NCBI GenBank assembly: GCA_028714475.1
Contig: JAQTNC010000007.1
Span: 1 to 44,792, forward strand
Reading direction: 5' to 3'
DNA from: Patescibacteria group bacterium
Lineage (GTDB): Bacteria; Patescibacteriota; Patescibacteriia; SG8-24
Length of the DNA stretch: 44,792 nt
Shown: positions 7,060 through 14,846 of the stretch, piece by piece
Layout: every line of letters starts with the position of its first letter
Position numbering within the stretch: position 1 is the first letter of the stretch
Notes under the pieces: generated by a model
Database searches by the model: none
What the model saw: the letters and a program-made list of their open reading frames with translations, nothing else
Told to the model about the DNA's origin: nothing
Position numbers and translations under genes: made by a program

Positions 7060-8571
7060 ATGTATCTGGCCATCAGGAATCGCGGCACTACGCCGCGCAT
7101 TCGACTGGAGCTGTTTGGGTTGAGTCCGAAGCGCGGCCGGCAAGACCGGCAGTTCATCGGCAATAAGGGGTCGGGAGCGAAGCTCGCCCCGCTAGCGGCC
7201 ATGCGGTTTGGCCTTGATCTGCACATCGCCTCATCAGACAGCGAAGGTCCCTACGTGCTGCACTATGAGACAGAGCTGGTCAGTGACGGCGTCTGCGAGG
7301 ACCAGCGCGTGGTGTTCGTCTACGAGCAGCCTGGGACGTCGTCAGTCGTGAGGAAGCCCTCACAGGTGGCGTTGGGTTCCTTCCTTGATTGGGACCGACC
7401 CATTGAGGAAGATGAAAGCGCCCCCTTCAAGGTGATTAGGGAATACGTCGCTAACGCCATTGACGAGGATCCGGGTTTCTCGATTGAATATGTGGACCAT
7501 CCGGAACCGGCGCCGAACGGTGAGACGGTCGTTTACCTCCGGCGAACGCCGGAGGTCGATGCCATCTTCAAGACGCCGGAACGGTATTTCAAGTTTCTTG
7601 CTTCCGGACCAACGAGCATGGCTCTTGCCACCCTGCGCGGCTTCGGCCAAATCTACTTGCGGTCGGATCCGGATCATTGCCGTTTGTTCATCCGCGGTGT
7701 CTTGGTCAGCTGCTGCGAAGTGATATTCAGCAACCCGCTTTTTGACTACTCCCTGGACGACACTGACCTTCTGTCCGAGGAACGGGTCTTGCGCAGTCCG
7801 TACGAGTATCAGACGCGGGTTGGACAGATGCTGGCCCGTTTGGAAAGTCCGGTAACGGCCCGACTCATCCTCGAAGGCGTCAAGCGGGGTTCAGCTGATT
7901 ACGAAATTGGCTGTCTGAGCCGGATTCCCGACATCAGCGCCGCGGCCAAAGACATCTGGAGAGAGGCCATGGAGCAGGTGTATGGCTCGCCGGTTTGCGT
8001 CGGCACGTCATCGCGCAACACTAACGAAACCGCCCATCAGAATTACGGCTATGTCGTGGTGAGCAGCGATTTTGCCTCGCTGGGGCGATTCCTGCTGAAG
8101 CTCGGCTACCCCAAGGCTTCGGGCGTGGTGTCAAACGTCAGTGACGACAGCGACTATCGGCGCTTGCGTTTGGCGGATTTTGATGAGGCCAGCCGGAGGC
8201 GTTTCCTCGGCGCGTGGCGGCTGTTCGCCCGACACTTCCCTGAACGCGCTGGCCTCCCCGTCGTTTTCCTTTATCCGCTCACGGAAAAGGGCGCGAGGTA
8301 TTCCGGCGTCTCGGACATAGGCGGTCAGCGGTTCAACGTCATCGGAATCGTGACGCGTTCGTCGAGTGAGTTGCCCCAGGCAATCGACCTGCTGAAAACG
8401 ATGATTCACGAATCTCGCCATTGCGTTACCAAGGTTGACGATTTCGAGCGGGCGTTCGTTGCGCAATCGGACCGTGACAACCTCAGGCTGATTCTGCATG
8501 CTGAAGGGCAGTTTGTCTTTGATGAGGACGAGACAGTCCCACCAGAACAGCCGACCTTCACGGATCCGTAA
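7060..8571 (+). CDS. Uncharacterised protein with GHKL-type N-box and C-terminal HExxH motif
   Basis: 503 residues. The ATG at 7060 is preferred over 7045 because AAGGAG at 7048-7053 sits 6 nt before it. Residues 5-9 (IRNRG) and 34-42 (GNKGSGAKL) match a glycine-rich pattern I know from uncharacterised phage and plasmid proteins annotated as Hsp90-like ATPases. Residues 124-136 (VIREYVANAIDED) give the GHKL N-box E-x-x-x-N-A-x-D, with Glu128, Asn132 and Asp135. Near the C-terminus HESRH (450-454) is a zincin-type HExxH, followed by an acidic tail. It could be an ATP-dependent metalloprotease-like or RIIA-like protein; no function is established. No transmembrane segment is seen. It has a terminator hairpin downstream and faces the deoxyribosyltransferase-like gene, both probably accessory. 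Confidence 0.6.
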   Translation: MYLAIRNRGTTPRIRLELFGLSPKRGRQDRQFIGNKGSGAKLAPLAAMRFGLDLHIASSDSEGPYVLHYETELVSDGVCEDQRVVFVYEQPGTSSVVRKPSQVALGSFLDWDRPIEEDESAPFKVIREYVANAIDEDPGFSIEYVDHPEPAPNGETVVYLRRTPEVDAIFKTPERYFKFLASGPTSMALATLRGFGQIYLRSDPDHCRLFIRGVLVSCCEVIFSNPLFDYSLDDTDLLSEERVLRSPYEYQTRVGQMLARLESPVTARLILEGVKRGSADYEIGCLSRIPDISAAAKDIWREAMEQVYGSPVCVGTSSRNTNETAHQNYGYVVVSSDFASLGRFLLKLGYPKASGVVSNVSDDSDYRRLRLADFDEASRRRFLGAWRLFARHFPERAGLPVVFLYPLTEKGARYSGVSDIGGQRFNVIGIVTRSSSELPQAIDLLKTMIHESRHCVTKVDDFERAFVAQSDRDNLRLILHAEGQFVFDEDETVPPEQPTFTDP

Positions 8572-8580
8572 GCTTACAGC

Positions 8581-8609
8581 GCGGCCGCCCTCTTGCTCGG
8601 GGCGGCCGC
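8581..8609 (+). terminator. GC-rich terminator-like hairpin
   Basis: A perfect 10-bp stem (8581-8590 with 8600-8609) lies 10 bp after the stop of the preceding gene. The downstream T run is weak, so termination efficiency is uncertain. Confidence 0.55.
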
Positions 8610-8654
8610 ATTATTTATCCTCATTCTGAAAATTGATGGCATGAAGGCCTTAAC

Positions 8655-8698
8655 AAAAACGACGCCCGTCCATCCGAGAACCGGATTTCGGGGCGTCG
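8655..8698 (-). terminator. Terminator of the deoxyribosyltransferase-like gene
   Basis: On the minus strand an 8-bp stem (8698-8691 with 8667-8660) encloses an inner CCG/CGG dyad and is followed by five T residues. Confidence 0.75.
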
Positions 8699-8739
8699 TC
8701 GTGTTGCGCCGTCGACAGAGGCGTTCGCGCTGCCCGCCA

Positions 8740-9354
8740 TCACATGATGAACGGACTGCAGGCGGGCTTCGTGACCGCGTTGGCTTTGGCGCCAGGGCCT
8801 TGCCGTTTGGCCTTCGGCTTCTTTTTCGCGCCTTGACCGGTCAGCGAACGGTGATTGGTGCCTAGTTTGGCGCGTCCACCGTGGCTGGCGCCTAGCTTCA
8901 CGCGCACCAACGACGGAAACTGCGCGGCTATTTCCTCGAATCGCGAGAACCTGATGACCGACGGGATGTCGGTGCCGACATTGGCGTCGCTTTGCGCGGT
9001 CATCCTCTCAATCAGCGGGTGACATCGGCTTCGCATGGCCAATATGGTCGGCTTGCCCCGGGCATGGAAATACCCGATCTCGAAACCGCGACCCTCGCTG
9101 GCCTGACCGTCATTGAAGATGGCCAGCAGCGCGTCGCACCTGTTCATCAGGGCCAAGCCCCGATCGGCGACCTCGGTCCAGGACAGCGCGTCAGGACCTT
9201 CGAACTTCCAGCCTCGGACATCCTCGGCAAGACTGAAGACTTGGTAGCCGCGTTGGCGGAGCAGTCGGCCAAGAGCATCGAGGCGTTGCTTTACCTGGGA
9301 GACATGTTCGCCGGTAAAACGGTACGCCAGGAAAATTTTTCTCACTGTCATCAA
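8740..9354 (-). CDS. Nucleoside 2-deoxyribosyltransferase-like protein with basic tail
   Basis: 204 residues with a good Shine-Dalgarno (GGAGG, 7 nt before the ATG). The first ~115 residues match the nucleoside 2-deoxyribosyltransferase/Rcl fold: KIFLAYRF, then CDALLAIFND with Asp74, and EGRGFEIGYFHARGKPTI with the probable catalytic Glu92. This family cleaves or exchanges the N-glycosidic bond of deoxynucleosides or nucleotides, and the same fold is used by some NAD- or nucleotide-processing immune effectors. From ~150 on, the protein has an unusual Lys/Gly-rich tail with an internal KLG-x-x-H repeat (KLGASH and KLGTNH), possibly nucleic-acid binding. It may take part in salvage, or act as an effector with the neighbouring GHKL-like protein; the latter is speculation. 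Confidence 0.7.
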   Translation of the reverse strand: MMTVRKIFLAYRFTGEHVSQVKQRLDALGRLLRQRGYQVFSLAEDVRGWKFEGPDALSWTEVADRGLALMNRCDALLAIFNDGQASEGRGFEIGYFHARGKPTILAMRSRCHPLIERMTAQSDANVGTDIPSVIRFSRFEEIAAQFPSLVRVKLGASHGGRAKLGTNHRSLTGQGAKKKPKAKRQGPGAKANAVTKPACSPFIM

Positions 9355-9455
9355 AAGACCTCCACCCCGAACCTAACACCCTTCCCGCCAAATGTCAATC
9401 GTTCCGAGCGGCTCGTCGTCTTGGTTTCGAGGTCGCCAGCCCCGCCAAAACATGA

Positions 9456-9503
9456 TATAATAACGTTACTTAAGCATCTTTACGTAACGGCCATATCAGG
9501 CCG
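9456..9503 (+). promoter_or_regulatory. Promoter and inverted repeats upstream of the FIST gene
   Basis: TATAAT (9456-9461) predicts a start near 9468. The inverted repeat CGTTAC/GTAACG (9464-9469 and 9484-9489) covers that start, and CGGCC/GGCCG (9488-9492 and 9499-9503) follows in the ~54-nt leader. These could be an operator or a leader hairpin. The -35 is not obvious. Confidence 0.5.
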
Positions 9504-9521
9504 TAATAATGGGAAAGTCTT

Positions 9522-10952
9522 ATGAATACTCCAAAATGGGTTTTGCCGGTGGCCATTGCGGTCTTGGGCCTGGCCAGCTTGTCGGCGGCGCTGGTCGTCG
9601 TGTTCCGCGCCGTCGGGCCGCGGCAATCTCAACTCACCCTCGTGTCCAAGCCGGCTCCGGTGGTCTCGGTCAAGCAGCTTGAAGGCACCGAGGTCGGCAC
9701 CGGATCGAGCGGCAACGACGACCCCAAGGTGGCGGTTGAGGAGGCGGCGGACATGGCCCTGAAAGACAAGAAGATGACGCCGGATTTTGCCGCCGTGTTC
9801 GTCAACGCGGGTACGGATGCCAGCGCGGTCTTTTCGGAGTTGCGTCAGAGATTCGGCGAACAGATCAAGATTTTCGGCGGCACGTCCTCGGCGCGCGCCG
9901 TCATGTCGGACAAGGGCATGATCGCCATCGAGGGTCAGGGTTTCAGCGAGGAATACCGTCAGGCGCGCAAGGGCCTGGTCATGATGACCGTGGCGTCAAA
10001 GGACATCACCTTCGGCGTCGGGACCGCACGCATCTCGGAGCATGCCTCGTCACAGGAGGCGGGCGCCGCCGCGCTCCGCGAGGCCTTGAAGAGCATCGGC
10101 AAGACGGAGGCCGATAAGCCCAACGTCATCCTGATGACGACCATCCGTCCGGAAGAAGACAACGTGATGGCTGGCATCGAGCAGGTGATGGGCAAGGACG
10201 CCGTCATCTTGGGCGGCACGGCCGGCGGCCCCAACTTTGCCGTTTTCGGCAAGGACGGCGCCTATAATGACGGCGTTTCCATCGCCGTGTTGTTCACGGA
10301 CCTGCCCGTCGGCTGGACGTTCAGCAACAGTTTCGATACGCCCGACCTTCGTTACGGCGTCGCCACGAAGGTTGACGGCATGGAGCTCATCGAAATAGAC
10401 CATCGCCCGGCGCTTGACGTGCTCGACGAATGGCTCGACGGTGAGATCACGCGGATTCATTCCGAAAACAGCGATCCGCGGTTTGTTAGAGATTTCTTGG
10501 CCGTGCACCCCTTGTATCGGAAATTCATGTCGGCGGACGGGCAGGCATACTTCATCATTTCGCATCCGTGGCCTAAGGACGAGAAGATGGTCGGGCGAAC
10601 GCTCATGACCGCGACGCACATCAAGGAAGGGGAGACGGTCTTCCTGGGCCGCGGCAGCCTTGACCAGATCATGAACGGCATTGCCAACTTGCCGGGCACG
10701 GCCAAGCGCAACGTCGGCATGGACATCAATGAACAGCCGGTGCTGGCGTTGGGTTTCGTCTGTAACGGCGCCCTCGGTGCCTTGCCGGAAGAGGAGCGCA
10801 TGAAGTTGCCCAAGCTGGTCGGAACGGCGACCGGCGGGGCGCCCTATCTCGTCGTTTATTCCTACGGCGAACAGGGGCACTTGCCGGGCTACGGCAATGC
10901 CCACGCCAACCTCTCCGCCTCGTTCCTGGTCATCGGCAGCGGCCAACGCTGA
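9522..10952 (+). CDS. Membrane-anchored FIST domain protein
   Basis: 476 residues. An N-terminal hydrophobic helix (residues ~5-30) precedes a ~40-residue linker and then FIST N and FIST C domains. FIST features visible are FGGTSSARAVMSDKG, ILGGTAGGPNF, the C-terminal GALGALPEEE stretch and a final SYGE-HANLSASFLVIG strand. FIST is a ligand-binding sensory domain, usually cytoplasmic and fused to kinases, cyclases or chemoreceptors, and proposed to bind small ligands such as amino acids. Here it is alone and, judged by the N-terminal helix, displayed outside the membrane, which is unusual. The helix could be a cleaved signal peptide, but no clear A-x-A site is seen. It ends at a perfect bidirectional terminator. 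Confidence 0.85.
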   Translation: MNTPKWVLPVAIAVLGLASLSAALVVVFRAVGPRQSQLTLVSKPAPVVSVKQLEGTEVGTGSSGNDDPKVAVEEAADMALKDKKMTPDFAAVFVNAGTDASAVFSELRQRFGEQIKIFGGTSSARAVMSDKGMIAIEGQGFSEEYRQARKGLVMMTVASKDITFGVGTARISEHASSQEAGAAALREALKSIGKTEADKPNVILMTTIRPEEDNVMAGIEQVMGKDAVILGGTAGGPNFAVFGKDGAYNDGVSIAVLFTDLPVGWTFSNSFDTPDLRYGVATKVDGMELIEIDHRPALDVLDEWLDGEITRIHSENSDPRFVRDFLAVHPLYRKFMSADGQAYFIISHPWPKDEKMVGRTLMTATHIKEGETVFLGRGSLDQIMNGIANLPGTAKRNVGMDINEQPVLALGFVCNGALGALPEEERMKLPKLVGTATGGAPYLVVYSYGEQGHLPGYGNAHANLSASFLVIGSGQR

Positions 10953-10995
10953 AAGGGCGACTGACGCGAATCATCATTTGGTTGATCAACATGTC

Positions 10996-11019
10996 AAAAC
11001 CGGCCGCGAGGCCGGTTTT
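10996..11019. terminator. Bidirectional terminator
   Basis: A perfect 10-bp palindrome (AAAACCGGCC, GCGA loop, GGCCGGTTTT) lies between the convergent FIST and nucleotide kinase genes. Confidence 0.9.
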
Positions 11020-11047
11020 GCGTCGCTCACGGTTGTGGTGCGGTTCG

Positions 11048-11602
11048 TCAGGCGCCGGATGACTGAAGCAGTCGGTCGACCTGCGCGTAAAGCGCCGTCA
11101 GGTCCCCGGCGTTGTCGAGGCGCACGTCAGCCTCATCGCTGATTTCGTGGATCGCGGCCTCGGTCGGCAGTTTCTCGTTGGCCGCGAATTCCTCCCAGGA
11201 CATGTTCTTCTCGTTTTCCTTCTCGCCACGGTTGCGGATGCGCTCGAAACGGAGGCGTTCCGGCGCGCTGACAAAGACCAGGCGGAACCCGGGCAGCTTC
11301 TTCAGGTGCACCATGTCGGCCGGTCGTCGGATGCCGTTCGCGACGACGATGGCCGACGGGTCGTGTCCACAATCCCTCGCGACGATGCGGGCGTAAAGGT
11401 CCTCGCCGTAGCTTTGCCGCGTGATGACGGAAAACGTCGCCAGGTTCTCCCGCGTCGTCGTCACGTCCAGGCGATGTAGGCAGTCGAACATCGCGGTCGA
11501 GAACTTATGCACTGTAGCGTGGTGTTTTTCCACGAGATAGTTGGCGACCGTGTCCTTGCCCGCGCCAATCTCTCCCGTCAGGCCGATGATGATTTTCGGC
11601 AT
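11048..11602 (-). CDS. P-loop nucleotide kinase (dephospho-CoA/dNMP kinase-like)
   Basis: 184 residues. The Walker A motif GEIGAGKDT (10-18, Lys16) is followed by a substrate-binding region (HKFSTAMFDCL) and a lid-like segment rich in Arg/Lys/Glu (ERIRNRGEKENEKNMSWEEF). The pattern fits the dephospho-CoA kinase/deoxynucleoside monophosphate kinase group of P-loop kinases. It starts 3 bp downstream of the dCMP deaminase gene on the same strand, and that deaminase makes dUMP, so a (deoxy)nucleotide kinase role is favoured over CoA synthesis. The exact substrate cannot be told from the sequence. Confidence 0.75.
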   Translation of the reverse strand: MPKIIIGLTGEIGAGKDTVANYLVEKHHATVHKFSTAMFDCLHRLDVTTTRENLATFSVITRQSYGEDLYARIVARDCGHDPSAIVVANGIRRPADMVHLKKLPGFRLVFVSAPERLRFERIRNRGEKENEKNMSWEEFAANEKLPTEAAIHEISDEADVRLDNAGDLTALYAQVDRLLQSSGA

Positions 11603-11605
11603 AGG

Positions 11606-12136
11606 TTAAGCAGCGACCTCGGCGGTCTTTTTCGCCTCGTCTTCAGTGACATGGCGGAGCGGCGCGGCGACGATTTCCGAGGCGTGTTCCGACCAGCCCG
11701 GTGCCGGTTCATACAGCACGAACTCGATGCCGGCCTCCTTGCACCATTCGACGATGTCCGAGGCGCGGTAGATGGCGCCGGCGACGATGCGCTTGACGCC
11801 GCCGACCGCAATTTTCTTGAAGCAGTGGTAGCAGGGCGAGGCGACGGTGTAGAGCGTCGAGCCGGCCGTGGCCACGCCGCCGACCGCCGCGACCTGCAGG
11901 ATGCAGTTCTCCTCGGCGTGGACGGTGCGGATGCAGTGGCCTTCCTCCAGCTTGTGGCCGGCTTCGCTGTCGCAGTGCGCCATGCCCGGCGGCGCGCCGT
12001 TGTAGCCAGTGGAGATGATGCGCTTGTTTTTTACCAGCACGGCGCCGGCCCGCAGCCGGTCGCAGGTGGAGCGCGAAGCCACGATCTTGGCGATGGTCAT
12101 GAAGTAGTCGTCCCAGCTTGGGCGTTGGCAGGTCAT
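11606..12136 (-). CDS. Deoxycytidylate (dCMP) deaminase
   Basis: 176 residues, the usual length for this family. It begins RPSWDDYFMTIAKIVASRSTC, typical of dCMP deaminases. The zinc site is H-A-E-E-N (His73, catalytic Glu75) plus SPCYHC (Cys102, Cys105); TGYNGAPPGMAHC supplies the substrate loop. The enzyme converts dCMP to dUMP for dTMP synthesis. It is first in a two-gene minus-strand unit with the P-loop kinase, a coherent pyrimidine deoxynucleotide module. The ~35-residue C-terminal extension after the core (SEHASEIVAAPLRHV...) looks lineage-specific. Confidence 0.93.
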   Translation of the reverse strand: MTCQRPSWDDYFMTIAKIVASRSTCDRLRAGAVLVKNKRIISTGYNGAPPGMAHCDSEAGHKLEEGHCIRTVHAEENCILQVAAVGGVATAGSTLYTVASPCYHCFKKIAVGGVKRIVAGAIYRASDIVEWCKEAGIEFVLYEPAPGWSEHASEIVAAPLRHVTEDEAKKTAEVAA

Positions 12137-12280
12137 AGGTGGGTCATATTTCGGACGCCGAAAGGCGCAATTACTGGCAGTTTAGCGCACGGCGTGGAAG
12201 GGCGCAATCAGCATCGGGAGTAATCGCGGGGTCATTGGCCTGGATTTTGCCGCCCCTTCTTTTTATAACCAGCCGCCGTC

Positions 12281-12309
12281 TTGGGCTTAGGTTGTGGATG
12301 GGATATAAT
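12281..12309 (+). promoter_or_regulatory. Promoter of the SLT gene
   Basis: TTGGGC (12281-12286), 17 bp, then a consensus TATAAT (12304-12309). The start is predicted near 12316, about 9 nt ahead of a mini-ORF. Confidence 0.65.
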
Positions 12310-12324
12310 GCTTCTGCCACTCCG

Positions 12325-12357
12325 ATGTTCATGCTGAAAATGGCAAAATTATGCTGA
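12325..12357 (+). CDS. Putative 10-codon leader peptide overlapping the SLT start
   Basis: ATG at 12325 (or 12331) opens a frame that ends at a TGA (12355-12357) overlapping the SLT start codon at 12351. The 5' ends are near duplicates: ATGCTGAAAAT occurs at 12331 and 12351. This could be a coupled leader or a start-site duplication. Translation is unproven. Confidence 0.3.
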   Translation: MFMLKMAKLC

Positions 12358-13871
12358 AAATAGCTGAAAAACTGCTAATTTATCTGGGTTTTGCGTTTTG
12401 CCTGACCATGGGAATGCCGGGTATGGCTTTGGCTAGCGAAAACGGCGGAGAAACGGGCGCGGCCTTGCCGACGGCAGCTGACGCCGTCGAAGCCCCCGCG
12501 CCCCCGCACCGCCTGACGGCTCTTGAGGCGGTCGGACAGGCCAAGAAGCTGCTCCAGCAGGAGCTCGACAAGCGCGTCGTGGCGCGGGGCGGCAAGGCCA
12601 AGACATACGAAGTTTCGGCGGCTTGGGCCGAGGTGGTGTTGGCATTATGGAATCGCGAGACCGACGAGATCCATCTTTTTTCCGGAGCCAAGCGCGGTTC
12701 AAGCCTGCGTCTGGACGCCGCCGGTGCTCCGAAAGTTCGCGTGACGCTGTCGTCCGGACTGCTGTCGCGCTATGCCGTTGATGACGGCAAAAGCGTGGTG
12801 GTGGGATTGATTTATCCGCTTCTGGAGGAGAAAGGGAAGGGGAAGAACGCCTATTTGGAAGCGACGGAAATCGTCTATGTGCCTTACTCGTCCGCCTTGC
12901 GCACGCCGGAAGTGCTGGCGGCCGGTTCGGATTACCTGTCGTTCCGCATTCAGGACGCCATGGCTGACCTCCGCGCCAAAGGCACCCGTTCCGTGGCTCA
13001 CCCCGACCGTCTTCTGGTTGACGTCATCGATCCTTACCTGGTCAAGTCGGTCATGATTATCGAGCACACGAACCAGCGCCAGTTGCTGTCGCTCGACGCG
13101 CCGGAATCGGAGGTGGCGTATTTCCTGGCGCGGCTCGGGTTGAACGGCGAGGCGGCTTATGACCAGGCCGTGTCCAGTGCCGGCGCCGCCGGTTTGGTGC
13201 AGTTCATCCCGTCCACGTATAAACGGCTCGTGGCCACGCGTCCCGACTTGGGCCTCATCGCCAGTTTCGAGGTCGGCATGGCTGACCATCGCAACGCCAT
13301 CAAGGCGGAAATCGCCTATCTGGACGCCTCGCTCGCCGACATGCCGGAGAGCCTGCAGGCCGCGTGCCTGGCCGACCCGGTCAAGGCGTCGGAGATTTTG
13401 GCCGCCGCCTATAACGGCGGTTCGGTGCGCGTCCGTCGCGCCTACGCTCTTTGGGGCGACGAGCATTGGTTCGAATCGCACGCGGCGGAAATCAACCGGC
13501 TGTCGGGCAGGAACGAGGCGCTCATCGATTCCATTGAACTGGCCAAGCGGCAGCTCAAGAAGGCGGTGTCCACCAAGGACAAGAATAGCCTGAACGCGAA
13601 GATCGCCAAGGAAAGGAAGGAGCGCGCGGAGGTGCTGGCTCGGCTGGCGGAGGTTCAGAGGGCTAGCCTCAAGGACGAGACAGTTTGGTACGTCGCCAAG
13701 CTGAAGAAGGTGTACGGCATGTTGCTCGCCGGGATGTTCGCCACGCCGCAGGTACCAAACAACGCCCTGCCGACGCCGGTTGCCGCGGCGGCTTTGCCTT
13801 TGTCCAGCCAAATCGCCTCGACTACCGGTGCCGTCTGCTTTTCGGACGGCGGCTGTGCGGCTATTCAATAA
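12351..13871 (+). CDS. Secreted lytic transglycosylase-like (SLT) protein
   Basis: 506 residues with an N-terminal signal peptide (hydrophobic segment ~8-26, MALASE cleavage region). The N-terminal half is an unassigned domain. The SLT domain (~230-375) has SVMIIEHTN with the catalytic Glu238, SSAGAAGLVQFIPSTY (the G-L-x-Q-x-x-P-x-T box) and ILAAAYNGG (the A-Y-N-x-G box). These enzymes cleave the MurNAc-GlcNAc bond of peptidoglycan, forming the 1,6-anhydro product. The usual E-S motif reads E-H here, which is less common. A coiled coil rich in Lys/Glu (~390-440) and a low-complexity tail ending in a Cys pair follow. It may serve wall remodelling or insertion of a pilus or secretion apparatus. 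Confidence 0.88.
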   Translation: MLKIAEKLLIYLGFAFCLTMGMPGMALASENGGETGAALPTAADAVEAPAPPHRLTALEAVGQAKKLLQQELDKRVVARGGKAKTYEVSAAWAEVVLALWNRETDEIHLFSGAKRGSSLRLDAAGAPKVRVTLSSGLLSRYAVDDGKSVVVGLIYPLLEEKGKGKNAYLEATEIVYVPYSSALRTPEVLAAGSDYLSFRIQDAMADLRAKGTRSVAHPDRLLVDVIDPYLVKSVMIIEHTNQRQLLSLDAPESEVAYFLARLGLNGEAAYDQAVSSAGAAGLVQFIPSTYKRLVATRPDLGLIASFEVGMADHRNAIKAEIAYLDASLADMPESLQAACLADPVKASEILAAAYNGGSVRVRRAYALWGDEHWFESHAAEINRLSGRNEALIDSIELAKRQLKKAVSTKDKNSLNAKIAKERKERAEVLARLAEVQRASLKDETVWYVAKLKKVYGMLLAGMFATPQVPNNALPTPVAAAALPLSSQIASTTGAVCFSDGGCAAIQ

Positions 13872-13983
13872 GGAAATAGGTTTGTATTGCTACAGGCGCG
13901 GCGCGAACCGTGCACGGAAATGAGCATTTTCACGGCCCAGGTGTTCGGCGAGCGGTAGCCGATTTGACGATAAGCGGAAACCA

Positions 13984-14016
13984 CTGCTAATTTTGTTAGC
14001 AGAGGTTCTTTTTTTT
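13984..14016 (+). terminator. Hairpin with T-run before the 14040 gene
   Basis: A 7-bp stem (CTGCTAA/TTAGCAG, 13984-13990 and 13996-14002) is followed 6 nt later by a run of eight T residues. It lies 113 bp after the SLT stop and directly before the next gene's Shine-Dalgarno, so it may terminate the SLT transcript or act as a leader attenuator. Confidence 0.5.
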
Positions 14017-14039
14017 GGCCGTTTGGCCGGGAGGTATCC

Positions 14040-14705
14040 GTGACACCATTCGGACACGATGCGAAGACGGTGCTCCTGGTCGGCCGCCGCTACGAGCCGA
14101 ACCAGATGATTCTCGGCGCCATCCAGGTCGTTGACGCCTTTAGGGCAGCTCTTGGCGAAGACGCCGCGGATTCACGACTTGTTTTTTGCGAGCCAGGCGA
14201 CACGCGACCCAGTTGCCGCTGGCCGCAACCGGGACGCGAACGCTTCTGCGCCTTTTGGAGGGAAGCCCTGGAGCATTGGGACGCGGCCTTCACCTATGTC
14301 CGCGTCAGCCTGGGCCCGCTGACGTTTCAGCCGATGCTGTTGGGGTCAATCGTCCTCGATGAGCTTTCGCTCTCGACCCGACGAATGGCCGCCGAAGCCG
14401 GCCTCGATGACGTTCTGGATCCGCGCCCCCTCATCAGCGTTGCCGGAGCCAGCCAAGGCGACACGGCCAGCCTGCTGGCGGAGGACGCGGTGCGGTTGAT
14501 CACGGGGTTTGTCGAGCAGCATCTTGCGCACCTGCGTCTGCAGGTGCGGGGGGTCAGGGCCGGCGACATGGACGTGCCGGTCTATCTGATGGAGATGGTC
14601 TTTCCTCACGATGTTTACGGACAAGGCGTTGGTCAAATCCGAGCGGCGTTGCCGCGCGGCGAAACTCAGCCTCGCGCCGAGGCCCGTACTCGTTTGCTGT
14701 CGTGA
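14040..14705 (+). CDS. Uncharacterised protein, tandem paralogue A
   Basis: 221 residues with a GTG start, supported by GGGAGG about 5 nt upstream. I do not recognise the family. It is soluble, with no signal peptide. Visible landmarks are VLLVGRRYEPNQM, a W-rich middle (RERFCAFWREALEHW), RPLISVAGASQGD, and near the end VYLMEMVFPHDVYGQG. The order and spacing of these landmarks match the next gene (paralogue B), including the F-P-H-(D/E)-x-x-G-x-G ending, so the two are probably an ancient tandem duplication. Each has its own Shine-Dalgarno, and a strong terminator separates them. Confidence 0.6.
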   Translation: MTPFGHDAKTVLLVGRRYEPNQMILGAIQVVDAFRAALGEDAADSRLVFCEPGDTRPSCRWPQPGRERFCAFWREALEHWDAAFTYVRVSLGPLTFQPMLLGSIVLDELSLSTRRMAAEAGLDDVLDPRPLISVAGASQGDTASLLAEDAVRLITGFVEQHLAHLRLQVRGVRAGDMDVPVYLMEMVFPHDVYGQGVGQIRAALPRGETQPRAEARTRLLS

Positions 14706-14721
14706 TTTCTGCGACAGCCAG

Positions 14722-14752
14722 GTCGCCGGTTTGAACGCCGGCGACTTTTTTT
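14722..14752 (+). terminator. Rho-independent terminator
   Basis: A perfect 8-bp GTCGCCGG/CCGGCGAC stem (14722-14729 and 14738-14745) is followed by seven T residues, 17 bp after the stop of paralogue A. Confidence 0.9.
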
Positions 14753-14771
14753 GACGCGGGGCTATCGCTCA

Positions 14772-14800
14772 TTGACAATATTTTCGGAATGCAGCAAGAT
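14772..14800 (+). promoter_or_regulatory. Promoter of paralogue B
   Basis: TTGACA (14772-14777), 17 bp, then CAAGAT (14795-14800). The -35 is perfect and the -10 weak. The terminator just upstream supports independent expression. Confidence 0.45.
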
Positions 14801-14846
14801 TCAGCCAGTTTTGGTCCTTGTCAGGACTGCCATGAAAGGAGGCCGC

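Noticed and set aside
6909-7166. An 85-codon plus-strand frame overlapping the start of the GHKL/HExxH gene
   Set aside because: It is rich in Arg and Ser with no family signal and overlaps the better-supported gene start at 7060 with its Shine-Dalgarno.
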